Part shown: piece by piece, positions 44,818 to 57,467 of the stretch
Layout: each line of letters begins with the position of its first letter
Position numbering within the stretch: position 1 is the stretch's first letter
Origin: Pollenia angustigena
Lineage: Eukaryota > Arthropoda > Insecta > Diptera > Polleniidae
Length of the DNA: 64,000 bases
Direction: 5' to 3'
Assembly: GCA_930367215.1 (NCBI GenBank)
Contig: OV884057.1
Coordinates: 207,131,621-207,195,620, forward strand
Notes under the pieces: model-generated
The model's input: the letters and a program-made list of their open reading frames with translations, nothing else
Told to the model about the DNA's origin: nothing
Databases searched by the model: none
Translations under genes and position numbers: made by a program

Positions 44818-46770
44818 TGCTATTAGTGGAAATTTAGCAATAGGGCATATTTATGTTATCAGCAATTGCATACAGCATCCCAGTCTTAATGTTTATTGCA
44901 AAAAATCGTATTTTTGTTAAGAAAATTTGCTTAGTTTAAAATATTAACGTTTGTATATTCAAATAAAGAAAATCTTGAAAAAACTAGCCCTGAAAATAAT
45001 ATTTGCAACAAAAAAACAGCCCCAAAATTAGCAGTATGTAGAAATATTTTAGGTTAAAGGGTCATCATATTTAGTTAAGCACTTGATTTATGGAAAGTAT
45101 TTTTTTGTATTGGTAATATTATTTTTATATCACCCCTAGTAACCTCTAGCCTTTTACTCCCATCTTTAAAAACAGTGTAACCGGAAAGGACATGTTTAAC
45201 AATATCCTTGTTACCCAAAGAGCCGAAAATAGGAAAAATATGCAAAAAATTTATTAAAATGCTTTAGGCACACACATATACAAACTCATCTCTTATGAAT
45301 ACAAGTGAGTGTAAGTTTGTATTTTGATGTATGGTTTCTTTATATTGAAATATACAACTGACATTTAAGTGCCTTGTTAACACACATTTTTGCCTTCAAG
45401 GGTCCTTTTTTTTCTCTTTTTGTGATGTTGTAGTTGTTAGTTGTTGCTGTTGGAGCTGCTGATACTGGTGATGGTTGAGCTACTCGAGTGCTGCTGCTGT
45501 TGAAAATTGAGAGTAAAACAATTTAGGTTTTTATTGTAGCAGGCTGTTCTATATTCAAGTGGAAGGGCTGCCTGGCTGGTTGTCTGGTTGTGAGGTACGA
45601 TTACAAAATTATGCATGAATAAAATTTTTTCATTATTTTTGTGTATTTTATTTAATAAAATTTAAACATTTCCATATGATCAACGAATACAACATGTGTT
45701 GTTAAGTAAAGTCCTTAACTTTTCTTCATTTTCTTTTGATGTTTGCTTGAAATTTAATCTACTTAAAGGATAAAGTTATAAATAAAAGTTGTTTGCTTAG
45801 AGAACAATTTTAAAAAGAAAATTATATACATATATTTTGTAAGTTGCCATTTTATTATTGCTTAGATTTGTAAAAAAACAACTAAATATAAGGAAAGTAT
45901 CCTTATTAAAAAAAAAAAAATACGAATGCTATTGTTTTACATTTGAGTTAGATTGTCTTAAGTCCACAAATACAATATATGGGGCAGACATTTTTAAAAA
46001 GGAAATAATACAAAGTAATTTATTACAATAAATTAAGTGCGACTTTTCACTTTTAGATCAAATCTGTGACAAATTGCAAAATTATCCTTCTTCTCTTCTT
46101 CAGTTTATAGTCTTTGTTCAAGATTTGTGATTTAGAAAAGCAAATATTTAAACAAAAACTAGTAAGGTCAGGACAGACCATAGATACCCTAAGTAATACA
46201 CAATAACAACTAAAACTGAATTTAAATGTATCAGCTTGGTGAATTAAATTTTATTCAATTCTTTGGTGTTGAACAGAATTTTGTATTCAAAGCGATTTTA
46301 ATATAAATGGCTGTAAATCTAGTACATTTTGGATAGTTGCCTCAAATTTGTTTTCGCACATTGAGGCCAGAGACTGACTTGTTTCTGACGGACTGCTTGC
46401 GTAGGTTAGTATTGCGCAGGTCTTCTTTTATTTTTGATTTGGCCCTTTAAAAGTTAACGTGTATGGTGGGTAAAGTCCCCATCTTAAATAGAGATTCGCT
46501 AACATCTAAGCGAAAATTTCTCGGTAAGATAATGTCCTTAGGTTAGGTTAGGTTCAATGGGCAGCCGTCACGACGAGAGGTCATTTGACCTTGGTCGGTA
46601 GCTTTTGGTATTTGCATACGTTTTTATAAAGCAACTTAACTTAAGACATTGCTAGGTCTAAATAGTGATTTTAACCGAAAAATAAAAAATTACACTCTAA
46701 TAAATTTGCTAATGACTGTCATAAATAGGTCCCCATTTCGCTCAATGTAGTCCATAAGACGAAAACAATA
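44818..46770. other. Unassigned AT-rich stretch
   Basis: A gttgttgctgttggagctgc-type triplet run at 45425-45500 codes for Gln/Ser-rich text on the minus strand but is short and interrupted. A ggttaggttaggttcaatgg scrap lies near 46540. No gene was recognised. Confidence 0.4.
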
Positions 46771-47206
46771 ATGGTGTTTTCTTTTCTGAAAAAAAATAAT
46801 GCATTTTATTTGTGTAATACAGTTATCAGGATACACGTACCCTTACGAAGTACTACTAATCTGTATTCACCACGGTTGTAGCAATTTTCAACATTAAATT
46901 TTCTTTGAATTTCATAAGCTTTAACAATACTGATTTTCAATTATCAAGTTAGCTGTTGTTAAACATTTTGCGCCAAAAAATATATTAAATAAAAGTAAAA
47001 CAAATGAAAAACAAAAAAGGGTATTATCTCTCACTTATTTATAAATGCGGGTAAGAAATGGAACAAATTTGCCATTTATTATTGCAACATATTTAGAAAC
47101 GAAAACAACAACTTCTCACATTTTTGCATATATTTTTAGAAAAGAACATAAACCCGCGCGAATGGTAGCATACATGGAACATTTTTGTCAGAAAAGAGAA
47201 CACCAT
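46771..47206 (+). mobile_element. MITE atggtgttttcttttct, copy 2
   Basis: The left end atggtgttttcttttctgaa and right end agaaaagagaacaccat match copy 1. The same internal blocks occur (gtagcaattttcaacattaa; atggaacaaatttgccattt), and about 200 bp is deleted relative to copy 1. The right patch reads ARMVAYMEHFCQKREHH. Confidence 0.78.
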
Positions 47207-47492
47207 AAGTTTCATGTTATACACAGAAAAAAAAAAACACTCGGGATAAATCAATTTTTTTATGATTTCTTTTAGTACGAGTCGTACTCAAAAATTCATG
47301 TACGAATAACAGTAAAACGTTCTCAAAACAAACCTAAATGGGATTACTTTCGAAAATCCCGGAATTTCTTGAAATAAGTATAAAATTCTTAAATCATGTA
47401 AAAAAAGATTCAACTGTTCGTTGTGTTTAACCCTCCGGCTTACGCATGTTTTGATTTTCTATACACATTGAAGGTCTGGCCAGACTCATGTG
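47207..47492. other. Unassigned stretch
   Basis: It begins with tacacagaaaaaaaaaaaca, similar to the ends of the 49.4 kb MITE, but no partner end was found. Confidence 0.35.
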
Positions 47493-47524
47493 TAGAATTA
47501 GAATTAGAATTAGAATTAGAATTT
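47493..47524. repeat. (tagaat)5 tail of the retrotransposon
   Basis: Five hexamers lie just beyond the 3' region of the minus-strand non-LTR element. They are likely its 3' terminal repeat. Confidence 0.8.
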
Positions 47525-49190
47525 TCTTTATTTTCATTTTATAAAAGTTTCTTATGTATAAATTAACATGTTACGAATAATAGTTATAATAAATAATATA
47601 AAGAAAAATATAAAAGAGCTTAACGACATGTTTTTTATAAAAACGTCTGTCGAACCAAGGTATATTTACACAAGGTAGACTCATTTGGGAGTGTAGACAT
47701 GCTGCTCTATAAAAGGAACCAAGTTGTCAAAATTGTCTTCATATAAAACAAAAACAATTTAACGCACACATGTACAAATTTTGGCTCATATACACGAAAT
47801 TTTTCGTTTGGGTTCCAACTAAGGGTAATCAGCTGACAAACATATGGGCCAACGAGTCAACCTTGTGTACATATACCTTGTGTCGAACGATCACAAACAA
47901 ATATTTGCATTTAATGCAAAAATAAAATTAAATTTCATTAATAAAATTATGACAAATTTAGTTAAATTCTCTTATTAAAAAATTTCTATAAGTTAACGGA
48001 CATTTTAAGTATTTTACTAAATTCACCTACTCTTCTTCATTTTGGCCATTTAGTATATGTATCATATCTTCTTCCGCTAGCCGAAATATAGCATATCTAA
48101 ATTCTTTTAGCACAGGACAGATACCAAAAAGATGTTGGAATGTTTCATGCTCCTGTAGATTGCACAATTTACAAAACTTGTCTGCGTTTGCTGCACCAAA
48201 TCTGTTATAATTTAGTGCAATTAACCCACTGCGTTCTTTAAATATCCATGTGATTTTGTCAGTATTTAAGTCATCAGTAATGTAATATATTCTTCTTTCA
48301 CAATCCAGATGTTTGTAGATTCTTGTGGTGGTTTTTGATTTACTCTCCAATCTTTCATTCAAAATATTAATTTTCAGGTTACTAAGCAAGTCCGTACTAA
48401 AGCAATTCCATTGTTTTTTCGTGTGGTTTGTCTCTGGCCATTGTATGTTTAAGGAAGTAGCTTTAGATTTTAATTCGTTTACCCAAGAAAGGTTGCGACG
48501 CAATAAAGTTAAAGATAATTGGTGAGGTAATCCATTCTGTGTGTAATTGAACATTATTCTACATAAATATTTAAAATGAAGTCCCAACGTATAAAGATGA
48601 CTGTCTTCAGCAGCGGTTTCTAGCATAAGAATGTAGTTTGGGGTGAAGCTAGGTAAATGTAATATTCTTTTCATGAAATATCGTTGCAGCTTATTAACAT
48701 CTTCGAAATGTCTAAAGCCCCAAACCTGAGCTGCATAGGCTTGAATTGCTCTGCACACTGCAAAATAGACTTTCCACTTCATTCTTAGGCTTATATCTTG
48801 TTTCCCTATTAAACTTTGCCATGTTGAATTTATTGCACCTTTTGCCTGATTGTTTCTTTTTTCGACATGTTTGTTAAACTTAAGTTTTGGCGTGAAGATA
48901 ACTCCCAAGTAGTAAAATTCGGGAGATATTTTTACCTCATCTCCTTTAACCATTTTTCTTGTTGACTTAATCGACCACCATTTCTGAATACCAAAACCTC
49001 GGATTTGTTTAAATTTACTTCCAGATTCCACATGTTGCAGTAATTTTCAAGGTTTAGTATCATTTTTTGCATTACCGCGATATCATCGGATAATATGACA
49101 ATATCGTCAGCATAGAGTAAAAGCCGGATATTCATATTTTCCACCATAAGTCCACCTTCCAAACATCCATGTAGATCATTAAATAGCTAT
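47525..49190 (-). pseudogene. 5'-truncated non-LTR retrotransposon (RT C-terminal part)
   Basis: On the minus strand 49162-48932 reads LLLYADDIVILSDDIAVMQK (catalytic YADD), then WNLEVNLNKSEVLVF. A frameshift near 49000 leads to the 334-codon frame 49031-48027 with FYYLGVIFTPKLKFNKHVEK, VYFAVCRAIQAYAAQVWGF, LHLPSFTPNYILMLETAAED, and a C-terminal knuckle CKLCNLQEHETFQHLFGIC. The palm domain upstream of YADD and the endonuclease are missing. The 3' untranslated part (48026-47525) contains a 225-bp MITE. It is distinct from the RTE copy at 11-13 kb; an I, LOA or related clade is possible but I cannot decide. Confidence 0.87.
47656..47880. mobile_element. 225-bp MITE, TIR caaggtatatttacacaagg, 8-bp TSD
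   Basis: The exact 8-bp direct repeat tgtcgaac flanks it (47648-47655; 47881-47888). The left end caaggtatatttacacaagg plus tagactc matches the inverse of the right end with few mismatches. An 8-bp duplication fits hAT-type transposition. It is inserted in the 3' region of the retrotransposon, so it is younger. Confidence 0.88.
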
Positions 49191-49430
49191 CTAAGCTACT
49201 TGGGACAAATTTGTCTAACACCCATTGTTAAGAAGTTACATGGATGAGAAAGAACACCTGTATGGAAAAAATGTCAAACTTTGACCCCCTTTATCTCAGA
49301 AACTTTTTGACCGATCTTATTGAAAATTGGTGTCTAAGCTTCTAATTTATAGGACTAAGCTTGGTGCTAATTTCACCCAAATCGGAAGACATCGACTTAA
49401 AAATTGGGTCACTTGACATGAAATCCCCCA
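49191..49430. other. Unassigned stretch
   Basis: The phrase tgaccccctttatctcagaa and what follows reads like another dispersed repeat, but no partner copy exists in this window. Confidence 0.35.
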
Positions 49431-49861
49431 TACACAGAAAAAATTATTAGTAGTTTTTTATCAATTATTTTTTTTGTTGAATGAAAATTAAAAATATGAT
49501 TTTGATTTAATTAACATTTTTGTTGTTTTTAAATAAATTTTGAATTAAAAAATTAATTAAATAACAAAAAATTATATCGTTTAAAACAAAATAATTCAAA
49601 CTTGTGAAATTGTTGTTGGAAATTGTCGAAATCAATCAACACATTGTTTGATATGGCAAAGTTTTTTTTAGCATTTTTTTCATTAAATTTAAAAATATTA
49701 TTTATTGAGGAAAAAATATTCAAAATATTAAATTTTTACAATTTTTAGTAATCAATATAATCATTTTGGTAATAGGTGCAAAATCAACAAATGGGTTGCT
49801 TGAATATATGAACTTAGAACAAATTTGGTGATTAGAGACAATTTTTAATTTTTTCTGTGTA
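49431..49861. mobile_element. 431-bp MITE, TIR tacacagaaaaaatta
   Basis: The left end tacacagaaaaaatta and right end taattttttctgtgta are perfect 16-bp inverses. These ends match those of the large interrupted element at 41.3-44.8 kb. The interior is AT-rich and non-coding. The target duplication is not clear. Confidence 0.82.
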
Positions 49862-50070
49862 TGTATTTATTAAAAAATAAACTGCGAGATCATTTGATTT
49901 CAATACTTTAAGGAGATCTTATAAAATAATTTTTTAGAAAAACAATTGGTTAATTTGTCACTTTTTTTAGTTTTGATAAAATTTGAGATGTTAAACATTC
50001 TTTCAATTATCGCAGATGTTGGAGAAATCGATTTCTCAGTCCTTTAACTAGAGTTTTCTTAACATATAAA

Positions 50071-50410
50071 TGGCCATTTTCTCATTAGGCGATTATCTTT
50101 TTTCCCAACGAAAAACTGCACTTTAAATAAATTTGGTTTTCTCAATGTCTCATTTGCAATCAAACCAATCGCAAAGCTAACCGGCACTCATCTGCCAATT
50201 ATTTATTTTCCTTTTATTTGCCGTACAGATAAATTCAATCAGCTGACTCCCATCTTTTACATGTATTTTGAGTGGCGTTGCCAGCTGAAAACTTTGTTTT
50301 TGTCGGTATATTGAGAAACCCAAAATCGTTAACGGTCAGTTTATCGGTCCCATAAATTTATGTTGACATTAAGTAACAGACAGTTTGTCGATACATTGAG
50401 AAAATGGCCA
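50071..50410. mobile_element. 340-bp MITE, TIR tggccattttctca
   Basis: The left end tggccattttctcat and right end tgagaaaatggcca are inverse. A second inner pair (gttttctcaatgtctc; tatattgagaaaccc) repeats the motif. Aaa lies on both sides, too weak to call a duplication. It is non-coding. Confidence 0.72.
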
Positions 50411-50794
50411 AAAATCTTTCATTATGCCATTAGAGTCCTGTTTTAATTTTTTTTAATTTTTAACACTTCTAATTGTTTCGGTTAATTCTGTTGTTTCTTC
50501 TGTTGGCAGGCCATCATCCAAAGCTTAGCACCAAACATGCTGCAAAAAATTTCATTTCCGAATTCCTTAATTTCTGTTTTTGTACTGTATTTTACAAATG
50601 AATTTCTTTAAAGAAATATATTGTATGAAATAATATTTCTAAACACAACTTTTTGGTGCACTTTGGTAGATAGATAACATTGTAAATTCTACATAATTGT
50701 ATTGTCGAATGCTTTTAAAAAAGCGAGTTGGTACGCATCTGCAGTTTTGGAACTTACCCATAGTTAAAAACATAAAAAAATTTGGTTTAATACT
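50411..50794. other. Unassigned AT-rich stretch
   Basis: No gene or bounded repeat was recognised. The lower part may be interior of the hAT element whose end follows. Confidence 0.35.
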
Positions 50795-50919
50795 ACAACA
50801 AATTAAACATTATGTTACATCGGTTAATCGGTTAATCAACTGAAATTAACCGGTTTAATCGTTAATCGGGTAGTAATTAATCGGTTAACCGATTAACGGT
50901 TAACCGAATGAATACCCTA
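50795..50919 (-). mobile_element. Single hAT-type end related to the 23.7 kb element
   Basis: Read inversely from 50919 it gives tagggtattcattcggttaa and then repeated cggttaaccgattaa words, collinear with the left end at 23719-23870. The opposite end was not found. Confidence 0.72.
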
Positions 50920-52766
50920 ATATACATATAATGAAACATTAAATAGAACATTTGTACTGTTGATCTTAAGAAAATAAGTCGCTTTTACCAAAACATTGCA
51001 GTTGTAACGATATTGCCATCCCTGGTTTATAAACCTCTGTTTATAAAACAACCATTACAAAAAAGAAAACGCTGTGCAGTAAGTTTTAATAAAATTCAAT
51101 AAATTTTTTTATTATTATACGTATGTTTATAAATATGTATGTACATTAATTAAAATTTAATTTAATCCATTTTGAATGTAAAACTCTGTCTGCCAACAAG
51201 CAAATAAACAAAAACATATGATTTTATTTGCCCAAATAGCACGTTTATGTGTCCGCATTGTACCGATTATTGTCGCAGTTGAGTTTTGACCGATATGAAC
51301 CGAAACATATTGTAACAATGTGCGACGATAATGGGACCACCCAAGAATCAATTGTGCAATGTTTTTAAATGTGCGCCGATATAGCACGATAAAAATCGTC
51401 ACAGCTTGTGAAAAAAATACGATAAATTCTAAAAATTGTATAAAACGCCTTCTAGCGGCAATCAAAAATAAATATTAATGGATTTCTCGACCCTAAAAAC
51501 CGCATGATACAGGTCTGGCTAGATCAAATACAATTTGTTTGCCTCTATTATTGAATTTTTTGGAAAACTACCTATTATAAAACATCCGGCGCTCGAAATT
51601 AATTTATGACCTATGGTTTCTCTAGCAAAGTTTCTTGGAATGACTTAAAGACCAAGAATCGCGTTGTGCTTTTTACGCGAACAAATTTTACCCACCCTAT
51701 TATTATGTATATTTAATGTACAAATGAATTTTAAGTACCATTTGTTTTTGTTATATTAAATTTTGATTTTTAAAAATACAAAAAAAAAAAAAAATTTTAA
51801 AAAAGATTTAGTACTATTGGGGCCGAAAAAGTACGATTTTAAAAGTTCGTTGGTACGATATTGGTTTTGTCATTTTTCATCCCTGAGAAACACATATCAC
51901 AATTAGCACTCAAATATTAAATTTCAAGTGCTTTAAATTTAATTGGAAATAAACTTGAGTTTTTAAATGCCATTCAATTTTCAAAATATTTTACTAATAT
52001 TGACTTGATCAAATTCCCATTTTACTGGAGAATGCTATTGAAATAAAGTGTAACAAAAGTATATCTAAACCCTTGAAACTTAAAATTCGCACTTGAGTAC
52101 CAATTGTTTTGTACTTGGTTGGTTTGCGGCAAAATTGATTATTGGGATATTATTTTCATGTTTAAAAAGTAAAATTTAACTCTTGCTACTCATTTACTTT
52201 ACATATTTAGTAAATATGTACATACGATTTGTTAAGTAAAAATCAAATCGGGCATGGTGCTACTGTTTTTCCATTATGTAACGTGTAAAACGGGTAAGTA
52301 ACTCAATCACAAGAATTTCCTCGTTCTAATTTGGTTTTTGGTTTTTTTTAGCACGAATTCAGGACAAAATTAACTTTATAATACTTGAATCAAGCGCAAT
52401 TTGAGATTTATTCAATCTTACTTTTAATTAAATCAATTATTTTTTTGTATTATTTTAAGTACGAATTCGGGGTTGAAAAGGAAGAAGTTAAGTATTTCGC
52501 GATTGAAAATCCGTACCTGAATCAATCTTTCTTGACTTGATTCAAGAAAATCCGTACTCACTGTACTATAAATACCCCTTCGGATTGACTTGAGTACGGA
52601 CGGATTGATTTTTCTTATGAGTGTAATACAGTCAGGGTTGCCATAAGGGTACGAAAGATACATTTTTCGTATCTTTTGATGGCTTCACGTACCATGTAAA
52701 ATCTTTTGAATCCGTATGCAAAATGTACTAAAACTTATTAAGACTGATCACCGTAACCGAATCAAT
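50920..52766. other. Unassigned; possible decayed repeat at 51.9-52.6 kb
   Basis: The 102-codon minus frame 51465-51157 has no known motif. Around 52.38-52.63 kb words such as cttgattcaag and gagtacgga recur, ending in cttatgagtgtaa. That resembles the right terminus of the 28.95 kb MITE, but no left end was found. Confidence 0.35.
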
Positions 52767-52774
52767 ACTTATAC

Positions 52775-53793
52775 CAGGGCTGCCAGATAAATTTGTGAGG
52801 TAATCTTTTCGAAAAATCGTCAAAAAAATCGGACAATTTAAAATTTAGTTTTTTTTAAACAATTTTTGTTTGATTTTTATAAAAAAAAAACATTCAAACA
52901 GAAACATAATTACCACATACCCAGCTTGCATTTTCAATCATGTAAGAGCTACTGGTGGTCTCATCAAGAGCGTGTTTGATCGTCAATGACCGCATTTTTT
53001 AATCCTAGAAGATTCCTCACACGGGAAAAATTGTAACACGAGTGAGATTCTTCCATAGCACAGCGAAAGACGCTCCTTCAATCGTTGTGGGAATCGTTTA
53101 AGACCTGGGTAAAGATAACCTAACGAGACTTCCATGTCAAGAATCGTATGAGACTTATGTAGATATTCTCTTACAACTCATGAAATGCTCGCCGGATATT
53201 TGTTGAAAATATGATTTAAACAGGGAGTCGGAAAAGGTTCATTTGATGATGGTTTGACGAAAGATAAACAAAGTGTAACATTGTTGCTTTTGTACTCTGA
53301 AAATAATCCAAGATTTTCTTAAGACTTGCATATTACAGCCGTACCTAAAAAAAAAGCGGCAAGCCTTTCCTAGTTTTTGAATAGAGCGGCCTGAACGATT
53401 TTCAATTGAAAAACCCGATTTTGACAGCTCGTTTAAAAGTGAAGTTTGCCGCTTTTGTTAATTAATAATGGCACTTAGCTATTTTTTTGGTCAATCTATT
53501 TTTATTTAGATTTTTTGTGGGTTTTATTAAACAAGAATGGTATCACTACTACATATCAGCGTAAAGGCTAAGCGAAAGAAAACGTTCCGCCTCCTGCTCT
53601 TGTTAAGGTAGGGCTGTTAAACATTCCAATATTAAAAAAACGAAATTGTCAGAAAATTTAAATATTTCATTCAGACTTTGGAGACTAAAAAAAATTGTCA
53701 CTTTTCTTAAAAAAATCAGCAAATCAGCACTTTGCTAATTTCGAAACAAAAATTCGTAAAAATTACGATAAATCGTCATATCTGGCAGCCCTG
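52775..53793. mobile_element. hAT element, TIR cagggctgccagat, 8-bp TSD acttatac
   Basis: The left end cagggctgccagat and right end atctggcagccctg are perfect 14-bp inverses. The exact 8-bp direct repeat acttatac flanks it (52767-52774; 53794-53801). A CAGGG-type terminus plus an 8-bp duplication is diagnostic of hAT. No BED zinc finger or hAT dimerisation motif was seen in the interior, so it is non-autonomous (1019 bp). Confidence 0.93.
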
Positions 53794-53801
53794 ACTTATA
53801 C

Positions 53802-54864
53802 AATAGCAGCTTTCATAATGGTGAAAGAAAGCATTAAGGAAGTTTCAACCTACGATTTACCTAAATCGAGGATTATAAGTAGTGCGAAGTTATTCGCAAG
53901 ATATTTGAACATCTTTTATTTTCAGGAAATTTATATGAACTTTTTGATATAATCGCCTTCACTCGTATATAAATTTTTACAAAACTGAATTTGTTTCGAT
54001 AACATCCAAAGATAGTTGCATATATATTTTTAATGTTTGCTTATTGTATTTTTAAAAATGACATACCTAATATTTATGTCTTGAATAAATGTAAAAAGGA
54101 ATTTATATGATATCATCTTCTTTACAATATTCATTTAATATGAAGTAAAAATGTAATGTTAATAAATGTTAAACTTTAAAAGTGGACTTAAAGTTTTTTT
54201 TTGTCAAAATTTATCTTTTTGTGAAAAAGTGTATCTTACTAAAATGTTTCTTTCTCGAAATTTCACTGGCAAAACAGACACAGTTTACATTACATGATAT
54301 ATTACAGTTGCTAGGGAAATTATTGAGAAATCAGCAATATGTTGCCTGTCGGACATTAAATGTTTTAGGGGCTAAACAACAGCTTATTCTATATTTTTTT
54401 TGTTTTTATATTTTCCACCTCTTTGAAAACACCTGATGATTAAAACAAGGCCAAAGGGAGAAATCAATACATTACTTCACTTGTATAATACTTTTAATTT
54501 TTTGAAATCAAGAGGGCATTTGGTTTTTAAAACTGCCTAAACTCCATCAGATTATAATGGTTTAGCTCTATCAACAATATCCGGTTGGTTAAACGATAGC
54601 AATATTGGAAATAATTGCTAAAGCAAAAATACTCAAAAACGAGTAAAATTTGAAAAACTTCGGGTGGGAATTTTTACTTTAACCACTTTGTAAGCACGAG
54701 CAATAATTACTCTTTTGTTTTAATCGATAAAACAGGTCTAAAAAAGTACGCTGCAGTTCAACTTGATATAACAAAAATTTGCTCAGTATGCTCAAAATTC
54801 GCATGCTAGTGAACAGACAAAACGAGTTTAAGTAACGAAATTTTGCCTCATTTCAAAATATCGA
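53802..54864. other. Unassigned AT-rich stretch
   Basis: The 84-codon frame 54182-54436 has no motif. No bounded repeat was recognised. Confidence 0.35.
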
Positions 54865-55087
54865 GCCCTTACCGCAAAAATTTTTAAGCGACCAAAACAC
54901 AATTTAAACTGGAAATTGGTTTAAAATTTATTTCATAAAAATCTTGCATGAAAGTTGTCGCTTTAGCTTAAATTGTTTTTGCTATGACATCCTAACGGTA
55001 CCTTATGTGCAAGTGTTGCCAATAATTGCATTTGAAAAAAAAGAAAATTGAAAATGATCTCGCTTAAGCTATTTTTGCGGTAAGGGC
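54865..55087. mobile_element. 223-bp MITE, TIR gcccttaccgcaaaaat
   Basis: The left end gcccttaccgcaaaaat and right end atttttgcggtaagggc are perfect 17-bp inverses. Further inner matches include cttaagcga against tcgctt. The target duplication is not clear. It is non-coding. Confidence 0.8.
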
Positions 55088-56439
55088 ACGATATGAAAGG
55101 ACAATAATTTTCTTAATATTACAATTTTTTAGATATTCTGAACAATTTAAAACAACACTCAGTGTCTATTTCACCAATTCTATTTAAACATCAATTTATA
55201 TTTAATTATTATTTTTCATATAATTTTATTTTTATTTGATATGAAAAACGAATCTTAACCAAAAAATTATATGTAAATAGAATTGGTAAAATATGCACTG
55301 AAAGTAGCATAAAAAACATTATAGAGTTATTTCCCAAATATTTGAATGCGAATGTTAAATCAAAAGTGTACAGAAAGCATATTAGAAAACATCATAATTT
55401 TGAAACAAAAAATCTTAAAAAAAAACTTAAAAATTCAAAGTCAAATACCAAGGACGAATAAAAATATAAATTATGCAAATTCTAAAGAAGAAAACTACAA
55501 TTTTGAATTTACAACAGAAAACAACTTGTTGGTTTAAATGAAAACGAAAAAAAAAACTGGCGAAAGACATGAATAATATGCAAAGAATACCTCAGCTATT
55601 TGTTGATACCAAAGATATTCTGTAAGGAACAAATTGCAATTGTTGTTGTAAAGAATTGACAGCCAGAACAGCAAAGTACTACAACATCAACTAGAAAAAA
55701 AAACACAAAAGAACAGAAAAAAACAACTGAAACTGAAGGAACTAAACTGAACAAAATATCAAATACTGACATAAACTTAAAACAACTGTAGGAAAAAAGG
55801 TAAAATGTAGAACACAACAGGAGCAACCAACAGATACAACCACACACAGTCCAACAGAAGTACAACAAAAAAGATTACAACAATTCAATGGAATGAAAAA
55901 GCTACCACTACAAAAACAAAAAACTAAAAGTAGTTTATTGTGTGGCATATCATTTACTTGGTTAATGGCATCACTACTACAATATACCATCATCTTCTAG
56001 AGCTTTCATCTTTCTATTCCGTTGGTTTTTTTTAGTTGTTGCTAGATTTTTATTCTAAGCATTTGCAAATGGTAAAAGTAGCAAATAGATGTTTGAAAAG
56101 TCCTTTTTGCTTAAGTGATTCTTAAACTTAAACAAAATGGCTACCTAATGTAAAAATTTTTTTTGCAGAGCCAAATCAAATGTCATAACAAAAGTAATTT
56201 AAAAAAAGAATTTTCAAATATCTGTATTAAGAAAAAAAATCTTTAATTAATTCTCTATAAAAATTCACTAAAAATTTAGACAAAATCTAAACAATTCTTT
56301 TGTAGGGCTGAAATTGACTAAAAACACTTAGAAAAAATGCGGTTTAAATTCTTTATAACTTTTTAACTATTTTTTTTTTTCAGCAGCATTGAAGAATCCT
56401 TGAGGAATTAATTATTAATTTCTATACAACCGAACTCCC
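55088..56439. other. AT-rich stretch, nothing recognised
   Basis: An A/C-rich tract at 55.6-55.95 kb (acaac and aacaa words) opens Cys-rich minus-strand frames that reflect composition only. Confidence 0.4.
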
Positions 56440-56870
56440 GTGCCAAGGTGTAGGTAACTGGACGGGTCACAGGTTGCGGATAGTGAACGGCCTTTTGATA
56501 TAAAGGTTAGCTGCGAATACATTTTTTTTCACAAATAAGCAGTCCCGGACAGCCACCGGATGTATGCCATATTGGCAACATCGACAATGTGAGTGAGTAC
56601 CACCTTTCAATTTTTACTCCCCAAACATCGCAGCGTCTGTCCACCTAGTTGGTGCGGCTGCAAGCGGACATCTGTTCTTATATTAAGCGGTTCTTTATAC
56701 AAACGTGAAATATGTACACTGTACATTGTACATTGTACAGCCAGTCTGATGGCTAAGATGGCAGCCTTATCATCAGAATAGGATGCAGTAGACTAGTCAT
56801 TTGCTCATCCGAGATATTATGATTTACGAAACCTCACTGAGGCCCTATGCTCCTTATAGGATCGATGGGA
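56440..56870. other. GC-richer block, possible retrotransposon 3' region
   Basis: The block is more GC-rich than its neighbours. The phrase ctgaggccctatgctcctta + taggatcgatggga resembles the 3' untranslated end of LOA/Bilbo-type elements. A tgtacattgtacattgtaca run lies near 56716. The 62-codon frame 56593-56781 has no known motif. This is a weak call. Confidence 0.35.
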
Positions 56871-57467
56871 ACATATATATAAAATCGAACAACGAATATA
56901 ATAATTGAATTTTATTTTTCAAACCAACAATCCATTGTGTTGGCACAGGCTGCATATCGTCGTCATTTGTATGTGCAAATAACATCCACTGCGCCAACAA
57001 TAAACCATTTGATAGGAAATTTTTGGTCAATGTGAGCTGTACGCTGTAGTACCTCAACATCAATAAGGAGACATTCGACACAACTTGGACTATCACGGCG
57101 GTACCTGCAAAGAATTTTGAGTACATTAGACTTGTCTCCACATAAATTTTCAACTTGTTCAAGAATTAAAGACGACAAACTTCCAGCAACGGCTTTACGA
57201 TGACAGTCGTTTCCTTGGATAAGCAGATGAATATCCAGATTTTATTCATGATTTGCTAATAAGGGATGAAGCCGATTTTCTATTAAATGGCAGTCAACTG
57301 CAGTCAAAATACAAAAATGGCTTTTGCTTCGACCTTTGAATTTTTTATTAGACAGAAAGAAACTGTTGATTTTACTTCTGGTTCATTAAATATAAACGAT
57401 TGCAGTCAAAGCAAAAAATAAAGCGAAACACACAACATTTCTTCTGCCTAAACTTTGACCCCTTCCA
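56871..57467. other. Unassigned stretch
   Basis: The 102-codon minus frame 57162-56854 has no recognisable motif. Confidence 0.35.

Noticed and set aside
45425..45500. Gln/Ser-coding CAG-type triplet run on the minus strand, possibly an exon
   Set aside because: It covers only about 20 codons, with stops close by and no splice context that I could support.
55596..55993. Cys-rich minus-strand frames (83-90 codons)
   Set aside because: They are read from an A/C-rich low-complexity tract; Cys and Val/Leu enrichment is what such composition yields. No domain pattern or signal peptide with sensible cysteine spacing.
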